Positions 1 through 7,837 of a stretch of 33,028 nt of DNA are shown in pieces. This DNA comes from Candidatus Iainarchaeum sp. (GTDB lineage Archaea > Iainarchaeota > Iainarchaeia > JAADDC01): contig JAADDH010000088.1 of NCBI GenBank assembly GCA_013154035.1, positions 1-33,028 of the forward strand, written 5' to 3'. The position numbers and the translations under genes were made by a program. Every line of letters begins with the position of its first letter. The stretch's first letter is position 1. A model generated the notes under the pieces. It saw only the letters and a program-made list of their open reading frames with translations, was not told where the DNA came from and did not search any database.

Positions 1-17
1 AGCGAACGCCGATGCAG

Positions 18-65
18 CATCGCAAACTCCACGAGTTTGTGTGCACGCGAACATAGTTCGCGATG
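18..65. repeat. tRNA-linked three-way-junction element, copy 1
   Basis: The outer stem CATCGC (18-23) pairs with GCGATG (60-65). It encloses hairpin AAACTC/GAGTTT (24-29/33-38, loop CAC), a 10-nt linker GTGTGCACGC (39-48) and hairpin GAAC/GTTC (49-52/56-59, loop ATA). The same plan occurs at 28111-28154 with different but still complementary hairpin stems. In an alternative fold both hairpins extend by 2-3 bp and use up the outer stem; this alternative also exists in the second copy. AGCGAACG at 1-8 flanks it, as in copy 2. It lies 27 nt past the 3' end of tRNA-Arg. The transcribed strand and function are unknown. Confidence 0.6.
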
Positions 66-69
66 GGGT

Positions 70-89
70 GCAGGGGGCGCAGCCCCTGC
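70..89. other. GC-rich hairpin next to the tRNA-Arg 3' end
   Basis: GCAGGGG (70-76) pairs with CCCCTGC (83-89) around a 6-nt loop. It starts 3 nt beyond the tRNA-Arg 3' end. No T-run follows on the minus strand, so it does not look like an ordinary terminator; it could be part of 3' processing or of the adjoining structured element. Confidence 0.5.
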
Positions 90-92
90 TAG

Positions 93-167
93 CGGGCCCG
101 GGGGGATTCGAACCCCCGACCTGCGGCTTAGGAGGCCGCCGCCATATCCAGACTAGGCTACGGACCC
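93..167 (-). tRNA. tRNA-Arg (anticodon CCT)
   Basis: Read on the minus strand, acceptor GGGTCCG pairs with CGGGCCC (one G-T pair). The anticodon stem GCGGC/GCCGC encloses loop CTCCTAA, giving anticodon CCT for AGG codons. The T arm is GGGGG-TTCGAAT-CCCCC and the discriminator is G. It is 75 nt long; no intron is seen and CCA is not encoded. It lies 38 nt downstream of tRNA-Pro and is probably co-transcribed with it, although the spacer has a T-rich stretch (about 170-183) that could act as a terminator. Confidence 0.95.
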
Positions 168-205
168 ACCAAAAACAAAACATCCCCATGCAGCAACTAG
201 GGGAG

Positions 206-281
206 TGGGGCCGCCGAGATTCGAACTCGGGATCTCAGGCACCCCAAGCCTGAATGCTAGGCCAGGCTACACCACGGCCCC
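206..281 (-). tRNA. tRNA-Pro (anticodon GGG)
   Basis: Minus-strand acceptor GGGGCCG pairs with CGGCCCC. The anticodon stem CAGGC/GCCTG encloses loop TTGGGGT, giving anticodon GGG. The T arm is CCGAG-TTCGAAT-CTCGG and the discriminator is A. It is 76 nt, with no intron and no encoded CCA. A TATA-like box sits about 29 nt upstream, so it likely has its own promoter just after the rpoN operon ends. Confidence 0.95.
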
Positions 282-304
282 GTTACAACGAACGCCTGTC
301 CAGC

Positions 305-315
305 GAATATTATGG
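305..315 (-). promoter_or_regulatory. TATA-like box of tRNA-Pro
   Basis: The minus strand reads CCATAATATTC, centred about 29 nt before the mature 5' end of tRNA-Pro at 281. This is the expected distance for an archaeal TATA box with a very short tRNA leader. Confidence 0.5.
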
Positions 316-320
316 AAGAA

Positions 321-340
321 TGGTAAAATTAAAAAGGGGG
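321..340 (-). terminator. T-rich terminator after rpoN
   Basis: On the minus strand, CCCCCTTTTTAATTTTACC begins 9 nt after the rpoN stop codon. Oligo-T tracts after the last gene are typical archaeal terminators. It would end the S13-RpoN transcript before the tRNA genes. Part of it could also serve as an AT-rich promoter element. Confidence 0.5.
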
Positions 341-348
341 ACGAAGAA

Positions 349-561
349 TCACTGGCGGGTTCTGACGGTTGTGTAGCCCATGACCTCCACGAGGTAGTCC
401 TCGGAGGACATGAGCGTGGCCCTGCAGCAGTAGCGGCGGATGCCAAGGTCCTCGAAGACCTTCTCGGGGTCCTCACCCTTGGCAACACGCTCCTTGAACT
501 CCTTGTATATCCGTCCGCCAATGGGTTTGCCGCACGTGAAGCAGCGTACAGGGGGAAGCAT
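349..561 (-). CDS. rpoN: DNA-directed RNA polymerase subunit N (Rpb10-like)
   Basis: This is the 70-residue archaeal RNA polymerase subunit N, the counterpart of eukaryotic Rpb10. It binds one zinc ion and helps hold RpoD and RpoL in the assembly platform of the enzyme. The protein opens MLPPVRCFTCGKPIG, and the zinc ligands C7, C10, C45 and C46 (the CxxC...CC pattern) are all present. Length is normal for the family. It is the last protein gene of the S13-S4-S11-RpoD-L18e-L13-S9-RpoN operon, 4 nt after S9, and is followed by a T-rich terminator. RpoK, often the next gene in other archaea, is not here. Confidence 0.96.
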   Translation of the reverse strand: MLPPVRCFTCGKPIGGRIYKEFKERVAKGEDPEKVFEDLGIRRYCCRATLMSSEDYLVEVMGYTTVRTRQ

Positions 562-565
562 TGCA

Positions 566-979
566 TCACCTGTAAGACGTCTGCTTCTTCGCGCGAGCCT
601 TTCTTCCCAAAGGCTTCTTGGGCTCTACGCGGCGGACGTCGTCAACGAGGAGCGTCCTGTCATACTGCATGAAAACATCTCTCAAATCCTCGTTCACGGC
701 AACGAGCGCCTTTGCAATAGCACCACGGGCTGCGACTGCCTGCCCCATAACGCCACCGCCGTGAACATTGACCTCTACACTAACCTTGGCAGCAAGGTCC
801 CCAGCGAGTGCGAGTGGCTCCTCAATCACCATGCGCAGGTACTTATTCTTGATCGTATCTATTGTGAAACCGTTGATGCGCACGCTACCATCGCCAGGGT
901 ACCTGAGCGTGGCGCGAGCCACAGCTCTCTTCTTTTTCGCCTTGGTCGTTACGATCTGAGCCTTCTTAGCCATGAACAT
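566..979 (-). CDS. rpsI: 30S ribosomal protein uS9
   Basis: Small-subunit protein of the head; its C-terminal tail reaches the P-site tRNA. The conserved YPGDGSVRING segment, the GGGVMGQA loop and the basic ending KKQTSYR identify it, with the final arginine in place. Three in-frame starts exist (ATG at 985, 979 and 973). The ATG at 979 overlaps the L13 stop as TGATG and has GGAGG 6 nt upstream, so I chose it; 973 (MAKKAQIV) is nearly as good. It is translationally coupled to L13. Confidence 0.95.
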   Translation of the reverse strand: MFMAKKAQIVTTKAKKKRAVARATLRYPGDGSVRINGFTIDTIKNKYLRMVIEEPLALAGDLAAKVSVEVNVHGGGVMGQAVAARGAIAKALVAVNEDLRDVFMQYDRTLLVDDVRRVEPKKPLGRKARAKKQTSYR

Positions 980-1392
980 CACCATCCTCCAAGCATCTTG
1001 GCGAGATCGCCAAGGCGCACATACTTGCTCGGGAGCTTCGCATCCAAACGCTCAATCTTGGCATTCTTGAGTTCGTCGGGAATACCGCGCCAGACCTTCA
1101 CCCTGCGGAACGCCTCCCTGCCGCGCTTACGCCAGCGTGGGAGCATTCCACGAACACTGCGACGAACAATACCCGTGACTGTTCGGGGATACTTGGGAGA
1201 GTTCACGATTGGGTTCCTATGGGTCTTGAGATCTATGCGGGACTTGAAGCGCTCGTACACAGCATCGCGATTACCGGAGACGACTATATTCTCCGCGTTT
1301 ACAATGTACACGGTCTCGCCCAGAAGCGCCTTCTTTGCCGCAAATGCCGCAATGCGACCAAGAGGCGTATCCGTACCATCGATCACGATCAT
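979..1392 (-). CDS. rplM: 50S ribosomal protein uL13
   Basis: Early-assembling large-subunit protein of 137 residues. It opens MIVIDGTDTPLGRIA, typical of archaeal uL13, and keeps the VNAENIVVSG segment and the VRGMLPR motif near residue 80. Its stop codon overlaps the S9 start. An 11-nt gap separates it from eL18 upstream. Order L18e-L13-S9-RpoN is the standard archaeal arrangement. Confidence 0.96.
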   Translation of the reverse strand: MIVIDGTDTPLGRIAAFAAKKALLGETVYIVNAENIVVSGNRDAVYERFKSRIDLKTHRNPIVNSPKYPRTVTGIVRRSVRGMLPRWRKRGREAFRRVKVWRGIPDELKNAKIERLDAKLPSKYVRLGDLAKMLGGW

Positions 1393-1402
1393 GCTGATCC
1401 CC

Positions 1403-1765
1403 TCACTTGATTATAATTACGCCAGATCCCTTTGGATTCTCCTTGACGAGATCCAGCACTGAAATTGCGCGGCCGCCCGCAGACTCTATCTTTGCCCGTG
1501 CAGAGTCGGAAAATGCCCAGGCAGCCACGGTCAGCTTCTTGTCAATCCTTCCAAAGCCAAGCACTTTGCCGGGAACGACCACGACGTCCCCATCCTTTGC
1601 GAGTTTTGATATCTTGCCAACATTGACCACAACGCGCTTGCGCGTGGCACGAGAGAGTTCGTAGGCGACATCGTCCCAGATAGGAGCGTCCTCCCTGCGA
1701 GATGCCTTCTCTAGCGCCACAATAGTCTCCCGAAGGAGCACGTTCGTGGGTCCTGTTCTCTTCAT
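1403..1765 (-). CDS. rpl18e: 50S ribosomal protein eL18
   Basis: Archaeal/eukaryotic large-subunit protein related in fold to bacterial L15; 120 residues, normal length. It starts [15 protein letters not shown] and contains the VVVNVGKIS and VVVPGKVLGFG strands that mark the family, ending in a VIIIK tail. Its ATG overlaps the rpoD stop by 4 nt, implying coupled translation. This gene is absent from bacteria and supports the archaeal assignment. Confidence 0.96.
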   Translation of the reverse strand: MKRTGPTNVLLRETIVALEKASRREDAPIWDDVAYELSRATRKRVVVNVGKISKLAKDGDVVVVPGKVLGFGRIDKKLTVAAWAFSDSARAKIESAGGRAISVLDLVKENPKGSGVIIIK

Positions 1766-2508
1766 TGTATATCACCTACCTTCTCATAAATCTCCTCGAG
1801 ATGGCGAACGAGCGTCTGAGCCGCCGCCTTGATCAAAGTATCCACGGGCATGTTCCCGTAGCTTTCAACGTAGTACAGGAACACGTCGTCCTTCTTGCGC
1901 ACCTCTGCAGCATCGGGGTGCTTCTCAAGGACCTCATCGATCAAATTATAAAGATCGTCAGGAACGCCCTCTGGAGATTCGTTAGCAGCCTCCAGGGCCT
2001 TGAAGTCAAAGTCAGGAAATATGGCTTTTACGGCGTCCTTGTCCTTCACGTCTATGCGCACCACGGGGCGGAAGGACGCGAGGCCCGCCTGCCACTTGGC
2101 GTGCTCCTTTGCAGTACCAACCTTCGCAACTGCCTCCAAGCGCAGACGTTGCCCCTCCGTGAGGTGTATGATGGGAATCTCTGGATCAACGACCTCCACA
2201 CCAGGGGTCTCCGGAGTCAAATCCCCCGAGAACACTGTGCACGGGCCCTCCTTGTCCAGAAGGAACCGCGCCTCGGAGCTTTCGTCATACGTACCCCACT
2301 CCGCACGAAGGGGAATGAGGCCAAGACGGTGGGCAACATACTCGTCCCACATCGAAGACGTGTTCTCGTAGAAGTAAACGTCGTCTATGGCGAACACTGG
2401 AACCTCTGATATGATGGCTCTGCGAAGGGCGTTGGCAAAGGGGAGCGACACGCCCTTTAGGAGGAAGCGCACGTGATCGTCGCCCCGCTCCAACACATCC
2501 AGCTTCAT
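1762..2508 (-). CDS. rpoD: DNA-directed RNA polymerase subunit D
   Basis: Archaeal counterpart of Rpb3/bacterial alpha; it pairs with RpoL and nucleates polymerase assembly. 248 residues. The dimerisation core is visible at the N terminus ([14 protein letters not shown] near residues 24-37, [12 protein letters not shown] near 57-68) and in the C-terminal helix ([14 protein letters not shown]). The middle domain 3, which carries one or two 4Fe-4S clusters in some archaea, has no cysteines here; the only Cys (EGPC) is elsewhere. Subunit D in this organism is therefore presumably cluster-free. It overlaps both L18e and S11 by 4 nt. Confidence 0.96.
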   Translation of the reverse strand: MKLDVLERGDDHVRFLLKGVSLPFANALRRAIISEVPVFAIDDVYFYENTSSMWDEYVAHRLGLIPLRAEWGTYDESSEARFLLDKEGPCTVFSGDLTPETPGVEVVDPEIPIIHLTEGQRLRLEAVAKVGTAKEHAKWQAGLASFRPVVRIDVKDKDAVKAIFPDFDFKALEAANESPEGVPDDLYNLIDEVLEKHPDAAEVRKKDDVFLYYVESYGNMPVDTLIKAAAQTLVRHLEEIYEKVGDIQ

Positions 2509-2900
2509 ACTCTCCTTCCCCTCTTTCCACCCTTCTTACGGGTGCTATCATGAGGAATAGGTGTAACATCCCGGATAACAACAGGTATGAGACCGTGACG
2601 CGCGAGTTCTCTGATTGCTGCTTGGGCACCTGGGCCCGGCGTCTTGGGGCCTGTGCCACCAGGAGCGCGCACAAATATGGATACGTACTTGATGCCCATG
2701 TCCGTAAGCTTGTTTGCAACGATTTCCATGGCTTTCATGGCAGCAGTGGCAGTACCTTTCTTGCTGTCCGCCTCAACGACCATACCGCCAGATGCGATCG
2801 CGATGGTCTCTGCGCCAGTTTCGTCAGTCGCGTGTATTATCGTATTGTTCTTTGACGAATAAATATGAATCACGGCCCTGCGCGCGTTATTGACCTTCAT
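2505..2900 (-). CDS. rpsK: 30S ribosomal protein uS11
   Basis: Platform protein of the small subunit next to the mRNA exit. 131 residues with the family core ([16 protein letters not shown], then [19 protein letters not shown]) and the conserved basic tail [17 protein letters not shown]. Its start lies inside the end of S4 with a 14-nt overlap, and its end overlaps rpoD by 4 nt, so three consecutive genes are translationally linked. Confidence 0.96.
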   Translation of the reverse strand: MKVNNARRAVIHIYSSKNNTIIHATDETGAETIAIASGGMVVEADSKKGTATAAMKAMEIVANKLTDMGIKYVSIFVRAPGGTGPKTPGPGAQAAIRELARHGLIPVVIRDVTPIPHDSTRKKGGKRGRRV

Positions 2901-3441
2901 TCACACCACCCTTATTCTCGCCCTCAGCAACAGCCGGTGCGTGCTGGGGCGCCTGCACAACTGCGAGCATCTCCGGATCAAGCGTGATCTTATCCTCCTC
3001 ACCACGCTTAACCCAATACGAGGGAACGTTCACACGAACGCCGTCAACATAAACGTGGCCGTGCACAATAAACTGCCTTGCCTGGAAAACAGTCCGTGCG
3101 AGACCTTTGCGCCAGACCTGCGTCTGGAGACGGCGCTCAAGAATATCTCGGACATCCAAGGACAGGATATCATCGAGTGTACCGTCCTTGGGTAGCAAAC
3201 CCAGGCGATATAGACGGCCAAGAAGCTCTTTCTCACGGCGCTCCTTCTCCTCTCCAGACGCTGCGAGAAGGGAACGCGCGTTAGCACGAATGCGCCTCAA
3301 CTCAGAACGAGCACGCCAGAGCTCCTTCTTGTTCTTTAGACCATAAGTACGCATAATGCCTTTTTCTTCCACGATTCTGGACTTGTCCCAGCGCTTATAG
3401 GGACGGGAGTACTTTCTCTTCTGCCGTTTTGGATCGCCCAT
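2887..3441 (-). CDS. rpsD: 30S ribosomal protein uS4
   Basis: Primary 16S-binding assembly protein, 184 residues. It begins [15 protein letters not shown] as in archaeal S4. The S4 RNA-binding domain spans about residues 100-165 ([18 protein letters not shown], then [18 protein letters not shown]). The C-terminal 25 residues ([15 protein letters not shown]) are low-complexity and overlap the start of S11 by 14 nt. It follows S13 after 4 nt. Confidence 0.96.
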   Translation of the reverse strand: MGDPKRQKRKYSRPYKRWDKSRIVEEKGIMRTYGLKNKKELWRARSELRRIRANARSLLAASGEEKERREKELLGRLYRLGLLPKDGTLDDILSLDVRDILERRLQTQVWRKGLARTVFQARQFIVHGHVYVDGVRVNVPSYWVKRGEEDKITLDPEMLAVVQAPQHAPAVAEGENKGGVNEGQ

Positions 3442-3445
3442 ACCG

Positions 3446-3919
3446 TCACCTCTTCTTCTTTCTTATCCTCGGGCTAATCTTGTTCACACGCCCAGTGGAC
3501 TTCGTGCGCTGACCGCGGACCTTTAGACCCCACATCCTACGAAGGCCACGGTAGGATCCAAGATCCGCCTCGCGCTTGAGTATCTCACGCTCCTTAACCT
3601 CGAGGTCGACACCCACGATGTGCTTGTCCTCACCAGTTGCAAGATCCTTGCGCGTGTTTACAGCCCACGCGGGGATACCGTGCTTAACTGGGTGGTAAAT
3701 AATGTCCTCCAAGAGCGGGAGCTTGTCCTCCGGCACGTTGCCCAAGAGGATATCCCCAGAAAGACCAGACTCCTCCAAAAACTTGATCTCAACCATTCTC
3801 GCAAAGTTCGGGCCAATGCCCTTGACCTTCAGCAGTGCCTTGTGTATCGGAAGAGTACCGTCCAAGTCCACATCTACTAGGCGGACGATATCCCTCTCCA
3901 CTGTTTCCTTAGCCGTCAC
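3446..3919 (-). CDS. rpsM: 30S ribosomal protein uS13
   Basis: Head protein that contacts the P-site tRNA and forms bridges to the large subunit; 157 residues. The core LLKVKGIGPNFARMVE is the helix-hairpin-helix region, and the tail GQRTKSTGRVNKISPRIRKKKR is rich in basic residues. The start is GTG at 3919, with GGGTGATC just upstream. An ATG two nucleotides earlier is followed directly by TGA in another frame and is not usable. It is the first gene of the alpha-like block, preceded by a 60-bp gap with a promoter-like box. Confidence 0.95.
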   Translation of the reverse strand: MTAKETVERDIVRLVDVDLDGTLPIHKALLKVKGIGPNFARMVEIKFLEESGLSGDILLGNVPEDKLPLLEDIIYHPVKHGIPAWAVNTRKDLATGEDKHIVGVDLEVKEREILKREADLGSYRGLRRMWGLKVRGQRTKSTGRVNKISPRIRKKKR

Positions 3920-3960
3920 ATGATCACCCTTGAAAACCAGTATATGAGAAGGGATGCGTA

Positions 3961-3971
3961 GGGATTAAAAA
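3961..3971 (-). promoter_or_regulatory. TATA-like box for the S13 operon
   Basis: The minus strand reads TTTTTAATCCC in the 60-bp gap between the Cbf5 stop and the S13 start, the largest gap in this part of the cluster. It would place a transcription start near 3940, leaving a leader of about 20 nt with a GGTGATC ribosome-binding site. It may instead act as a T-rich terminator after Cbf5. Confidence 0.4.
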
Positions 3972-3979
3972 GCTTCCAT

Positions 3980-4999
3980 TTACGCATCGCGCTCTTGCGA
4001 TGAAACGTCACTGTTGCCCTTCTTCTTCCACATGGGAGGATATACGGACTGATCCATTATCACGCGATCGACGTCCGCGGCGATTCCCCTATCTTCTTCC
4101 ACCATCTGTTCGGCATCCATCAGAGCATGCGCCAATGCGACCAATTCTCCCTTCTGTGTCATAAGAGCTACGGAGTCTCCCTGTTTTATGTCTGCCTGCA
4201 CTTCAAGGATGCCGGGAACTGCAAGATCCGCACCATGGGTTATAGATGCCACCGCAGAGTCGCGAATAACAATCTTGGGGAGATGCACCACCGCGGTCTC
4301 AACAGGAAGGAAAACCCGGCGGGCGGGACCCTCAATGCCGTTCTCCTTCCAGAAGTGGTATGCATCCACCACATCTTGAAGAGTTACTGCCTTGTCCTCG
4401 CTGAACGCACCTACACGTGTTCTTCTCAACTCCGCCATGTGTCCACCAACGCCAAGGAGCATACCCAAGTCGTGGCAGATCTTGCGGACGTATGTGCCGG
4501 CAGAAGTGCCCACGCGGAAGATAACGTCTCTCCCATCCACCTCAATGATGTCCAGGTAGTATATAGTGCGCACGCGGAGACGGCGCTTCACCGCAGATTT
4601 CACAGGGGGACGCTGGTAAATGTCTCCAACAAAGCCCGCGGCTACCTCACGTATTTTTTCCTCTGAAACATCTCCGTGCAGACGCAGAATACCCACATAC
4701 TCCTTGCCGGCACTAAGAAGCGCCTGCAACACCTTCGTTCCAGAATTCACACCAACCGGAAGCATGCCCGTCGCGGGGGGATCCAGCGTGCCACCATGGC
4801 CCGCCTTCTTCAAATGAAGGAGCTTTCTAATCCAAGCAACAACCTCGTGGGATGTGGGCCCCGACGGCTTGTCAAGGGGTATAATGGATGCGCGGAGGAG
4901 CTCATCAATGCTCCGCTCCTCTGGGCGCTTGCCCCATGGGCCAGGCTCCTCCTTCGCGCGAACCAGAAACTTCTTGGGACCCTCCCACGGAAAGGGCAT
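3980..4999 (-). CDS. cbf5: tRNA/rRNA pseudouridine synthase Cbf5 (TruB family)
   Basis: Catalytic subunit of the H/ACA ribonucleoprotein; it can also form pseudouridine-55 in tRNA. 339 residues from the ATG. The catalytic aspartate lies in GGTLDPPATGMLPV (D73). Later come the tRNA-binding segment QRPPVKSAVKRRLRVR, the GTYVRKICHDLG motif and a C-terminal PUA domain (about 240-320: VHLPKIVIRDSAVASITHGA). The catalytic motif reads LDPPATG where many Cbf5 have LDPKVTG. ATG at 4999 has GGAGG 7 nt upstream; a GTG at 5005 would overlap L14e by 4 nt. No H/ACA guide RNA was recognised in the window. Confidence 0.93.
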   Translation of the reverse strand: MPFPWEGPKKFLVRAKEEPGPWGKRPEERSIDELLRASIIPLDKPSGPTSHEVVAWIRKLLHLKKAGHGGTLDPPATGMLPVGVNSGTKVLQALLSAGKEYVGILRLHGDVSEEKIREVAAGFVGDIYQRPPVKSAVKRRLRVRTIYYLDIIEVDGRDVIFRVGTSAGTYVRKICHDLGMLLGVGGHMAELRRTRVGAFSEDKAVTLQDVVDAYHFWKENGIEGPARRVFLPVETAVVHLPKIVIRDSAVASITHGADLAVPGILEVQADIKQGDSVALMTQKGELVALAHALMDAEQMVEEDRGIAADVDRVIMDQSVYPPMWKKKGNSDVSSQERDA

Positions 5000-5001
5000 G
5001 C

Positions 5002-5211
5002 TCACTCCTCCAGGGCCTTGATTGCTGCTTCCTCACTGCTCACGTCAACAACCTTCTCCGTAGGCATGAGGTGGCGCTTGTTCACCTTGGATTTCTTGCC
5101 CTTGCGGTCAATAACCTCAACGTAGTTATCATCAATCACCTTTGTGATCACGACCTTGCTGCCGGCATCCCGACCAGTGATCTTAACACAGACACGTCCT
5201 GGGACCATCAT
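5002..5211 (-). CDS. rpl14e: 50S ribosomal protein eL14
   Basis: Archaeal/eukaryotic large-subunit protein with an SH3/KOW-like fold. 69 residues, short as usual in archaea. It reads PGRVCVKITGRDAGSKVVI, then VIDRKGKKSKVNKRHLMP. Either of two ATGs (5211 or 5208) may be used. It stands between eL34 and Cbf5. The eL14-Cbf5 pair is common in euryarchaea; the cytidylate kinase gene that often precedes eL14 is missing. Confidence 0.94.
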   Translation of the reverse strand: MMVPGRVCVKITGRDAGSKVVITKVIDDNYVEVIDRKGKKSKVNKRHLMPTEKVVDVSSEEAAIKALEE

Positions 5212-5212
5212 T

Positions 5213-5554
5213 TCACTCCACCACCTTCAGGGCCTGCTTTACAAAGGGACGCAGGACCATATCCACATCACTCATATCCTTGACGCCGTGCTTAACGTAA
5301 AACGCTTCCTCCAAAACGCGACGGGTGCATGCCGCACAGAGAACACCTGCAAATATTCTCTCAGGCCTGCGCTCCGTCTTTGCGAGCTTACGAACCTCAG
5401 ACGGTCTCTTACCGTGAGGAACACCGTGAAGGGGTGCACCACAGATGGCACACACCTGCTTTGATGTCTTCTCCCTGCGGAAGTGCGTGACTACACGTCC
5501 ACCAGGAGTCCTGCGACGAACAGCCTTAAGATGCCTCAAGATCGGGCTAACCAT
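5213..5554 (-). CDS. rpl34e: 50S ribosomal protein eL34
   Basis: Zinc-binding large-subunit protein of archaea and eukaryotes. The core is recognisable by RRRTPGGR, CAICGAPLHGVPHG, KLAKTERRPERIFAGVLC and the zinc ligands C35, C38, C73 and C76. At 113 residues it is longer than the usual 85-90; the excess is a C-terminal extension of about 28 residues (YVKHGVKDMSDVDM onward) outside the zinc fold. It overlaps the DUF106 gene by 19 nt and ends 1 nt before eL14. Confidence 0.93.
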   Translation of the reverse strand: MVSPILRHLKAVRRRTPGGRVVTHFRREKTSKQVCAICGAPLHGVPHGKRPSEVRKLAKTERRPERIFAGVLCAACTRRVLEEAFYVKHGVKDMSDVDMVLRPFVKQALKVVE

Positions 5555-5904
5555 TTCCTTACACCTCCAATGATGATGCTAAGTCCAAAGGCAACGATGG
5601 CATACCACCAAAACCACGCCATCTTGCCGAGGGGAGTCTCAATCACACCGTACCGAGCACGAATAACGTAGTAGATGGGCAAGAAAAGTATTAAAGAGAG
5701 AATGGAGATCCCCATGATTACTCCCATGTGCTTGGTCATTTCGGCGAGCTCTTCCTCCGTGAGTGCCTCTGGATCCTCCTTCAAACGTTTCTGCATCTCT
5801 GCCATCTTTTTCTGCCGTTCCTCAACACGGAAAAACAGCCTTATGGCGAAGAGAAGAAAGTACATGCCCGTAGCAATGAGTGCTATGACTACCCAGTCCT
5901 GCAA
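5536..5904 (-). CDS. DUF106 membrane protein (Oxa1/EMC3-like insertase)
   Basis: 122 residues with three membrane segments (about 5-24, 62-82 and 93-112) and a charged, probably coiled-coil stretch between the first two (VEERQKKMAEMQKRLKEDP). This layout matches archaeal DUF106 proteins, related to Oxa1/YidC/EMC3 insertases that place proteins in the membrane. The hydrophilic loop carries MAEMTKHMG-like amphipathic sequence. Lying next to secY and adkA, as in many euryarchaea, it fits a role in co-translational membrane insertion. It overlaps adkA by 16 nt and L34e by 19 nt. Confidence 0.88.
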   Translation of the reverse strand: MQDWVVIALIATGMYFLLFAIRLFFRVEERQKKMAEMQKRLKEDPEALTEEELAEMTKHMGVIMGISILSLILFLPIYYVIRARYGVIETPLGKMAWFWWYAIVAFGLSIIIGGVRKWLARS

Positions 5905-6473
5905 TTTCTGATCACCTCTGCAAGTTCCCTGGCAGCCTCTTCCAGACGCCCCTGCCTGTTGTGAATGATATATACTGCCCCATTCGTGCGGAAAGCATAA
6001 AGAAGCGCTGCACTGCGATTAAGATCCTGGTGCGTCCATATGTCGTCCTCTATGCCACCACCACGCCTACGTATGCTGGCATCCTTCTCCCTGCGCGCGC
6101 GGATCTCCTCCGGCTCTCCCTCAATGAGCACCCACGCAACCGCAGGGATCTTATCAATGATATACTCCGGGAAACCAGGGTAAAAGCCAACAGGCGTGGC
6201 AATTGTAAAGTGCGTGTCCACAACCACTGGGCGGGAGAGGTCCTCCATATCCACCCGCTTGATCTCCTCCGCAACGGCGCGGTGAAGCTCCCTGTACTCG
6301 TGAATGGAAAGTTTTCTGCGCATATCGTCGCGGTGCTGAATTCCATAGCGCTCCTTGGCGAGTTGGAAGAAAAGATCCCCGTAGTTCACGTAGTCAAACT
6401 CCTCCAACTCGCGGGCCCCCTTGATCACGGATGTCTTGCCTGCGCCCGGAACACCACCAACTACCACGATCAT
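5889..6473 (-). CDS. adkA: archaeal adenylate kinase
   Basis: Converts ATP + AMP to 2 ADP in the cytoplasm. 194 residues, the length of the archaeal AdkA family, which differs from bacterial Adk. The P-loop GVPGAGKT is at residues 7-14. NYGDLFFQLAKERYG and the basic DMRRKLS segment form the AMP-binding side; VVVDTHFTIATPVGFYPGFP and ARREKDASIRRR (lid) follow. Its ATG overlaps the secY stop by 4 nt. The SecY-Adk link is conserved in archaea and bacteria. Confidence 0.95.
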   Translation of the reverse strand: MIVVVGGVPGAGKTSVIKGARELEEFDYVNYGDLFFQLAKERYGIQHRDDMRRKLSIHEYRELHRAVAEEIKRVDMEDLSRPVVVDTHFTIATPVGFYPGFPEYIIDKIPAVAWVLIEGEPEEIRARREKDASIRRRGGGIEDDIWTHQDLNRSAALLYAFRTNGAVYIIHNRQGRLEEAARELAEVIRNCRTG

Positions 6474-7837
6474 CCAAGCACCTTCCCTAGCTGTGGATAC
6501 TGGTTCAGCAGGTGCTCACGCATGAGCAAGTCGTAATACCTGTATACGATATCCACGGTCAGCAGCAGGCCCATACCTGAGGTCAACGCGCCGAATGTAT
6601 CTGTAAACGCCGCCAAGAGACCCACGATGGCAGAGCCCAATATTGCAACAACCGGAATATACCGCTCCAAGACCTTCTCAACCACGCGTGGATCACGGCG
6701 GAAGCCGGGAACGGTGAATCCAGACTGCACCAGCTGGCGCGCAATCTGTTTTGGACCCATACCTGAAAGTTCCAGCCAGAGCCAACCGAAGGCCATGGCT
6801 GTCAATGTCAGCAGGATCGTATATACGATTGCGTGGATCACCGCCCGCCACAGATTGGGATACGGCGTCCCGGTGGCGGCAGCGACGAGGTTCTTGATCA
6901 ACTGCTCACTGTATGGGGACGTAACGAAGTACGCGAGGCCCATAGACGTCCACTGATGCGTCTGCGGATCATAGTGGCCGAATATTGGTTCCAGCGGCGT
7001 GCCCTGTGCCAACTGTCCAATAAGGACGATGTTAGCAAAGAGCGCAGCGGCGAGAATAACAGGAATGTTTGTCAGGTAGAGTAGCTTTATGGGATACCTA
7101 CCGCCAACGCCCTTCGCCCTGGCCCACGTAATGGGAATCTCTACCTGAACACCCTCAAACCACACGACAATCAGGAAGACGAGGATCGTCGCAACGAAGA
7201 GCCAGAGTGGATACGCCGCGGCAACAATGTTTCCTGAGACGAGGAAGTTTATGAGCTTCCAGAACTCACCATCGCCCGGGAGGAATGCACGCACGAACAT
7301 GCGCTTGGAAACGCCCGCGGCAATGAACAGGGAAATACCAGAACCTATACCCCACTTCATGACGATTTCGTCCAGATACATCAGCAGGATAGAACCAAAT
7401 GCTACCTGCAGAACAACGATCCATTCATAGCCAGGAACGGGAACAAGATAGGATTTAGTGAATATATATGCCTCAAAGAACGCGAGAATGATCGCGAGGA
7501 GCTTCTGCATGCCCATAAACTCTGCCTTTCCCTTCGGGTCAGAAAGGTCAATGTCCCACATTCCCGAACCAACGATCAACTGGAGAATAATGGCAGCGAG
7601 TACGATTGGACCGATACCCGCGGTGATAAGCGAGCCGATCTGGGATGCCAGAACAGTGTTCAGAAATGATAGCGTCTCCTGTGCCTGGGGGGAAACACCC
7701 CACGGGCGAACATAGCCCAACAGGAAGAATACTAATAGAACTGCGCCAGTCCACATCAACTTTTCCTTCAAAGAAGGGGGAGTTTTCGGAGGGGCTACCT
7801 CCGGAATCCAAGAGTACAGAGCCTCTAGATTACTCAA
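6470..7837 (-). CDS. secY: preprotein translocase subunit SecY
   Basis: Channel-forming subunit of the Sec translocon. Ten hydrophobic segments can be traced, from WTGAVLLVFFLLGY to VAILGSAIVGLLAAF and beyond. The TAGIGPIVLAAIILQLIVG region covers the plug side and TM2. The cytoplasmic loops GVQVEIPITWARAKGVGGRYPIKLLYLTN and GFTVPGFRRDPR are the conserved ribosome-binding loops. I place the start at TTG 7837 (LSNLEALYSWIPEV), which overlaps the L15 stop by 8 nt and has GGAGG just upstream. The frame is open upstream to 7918, but that extension lies inside L15 and lacks SecY character. 455 residues. Confidence 0.93.
   Translation of the reverse strand: MSNLEALYSWIPEVAPPKTPPSLKEKLMWTGAVLLVFFLLGYVRPWGVSPQAQETLSFLNTVLASQIGSLITAGIGPIVLAAIILQLIVGSGMWDIDLSDPKGKAEFMGMQKLLAIILAFFEAYIFTKSYLVPVPGYEWIVVLQVAFGSILLMYLDEIVMKWGIGSGISLFIAAGVSKRMFVRAFLPGDGEFWKLINFLVSGNIVAAAYPLWLFVATILVFLIVVWFEGVQVEIPITWARAKGVGGRYPIKLLYLTNIPVILAAALFANIVLIGQLAQGTPLEPIFGHYDPQTHQWTSMGLAYFVTSPYSEQLIKNLVAAATGTPYPNLWRAVIHAIVYTILLTLTAMAFGWLWLELSGMGPKQIARQLVQSGFTVPGFRRDPRVVEKVLERYIPVVAILGSAIVGLLAAFTDTFGALTSGMGLLLTVDIVYRYYDLLMREHLLNQYPQLGKVLG

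Noticed and set aside
440-1462. 340-codon open frame on the plus strand
   Set aside because: It lies antisense to S9 and L13, which are certain genes, and its translation has no protein-like pattern.
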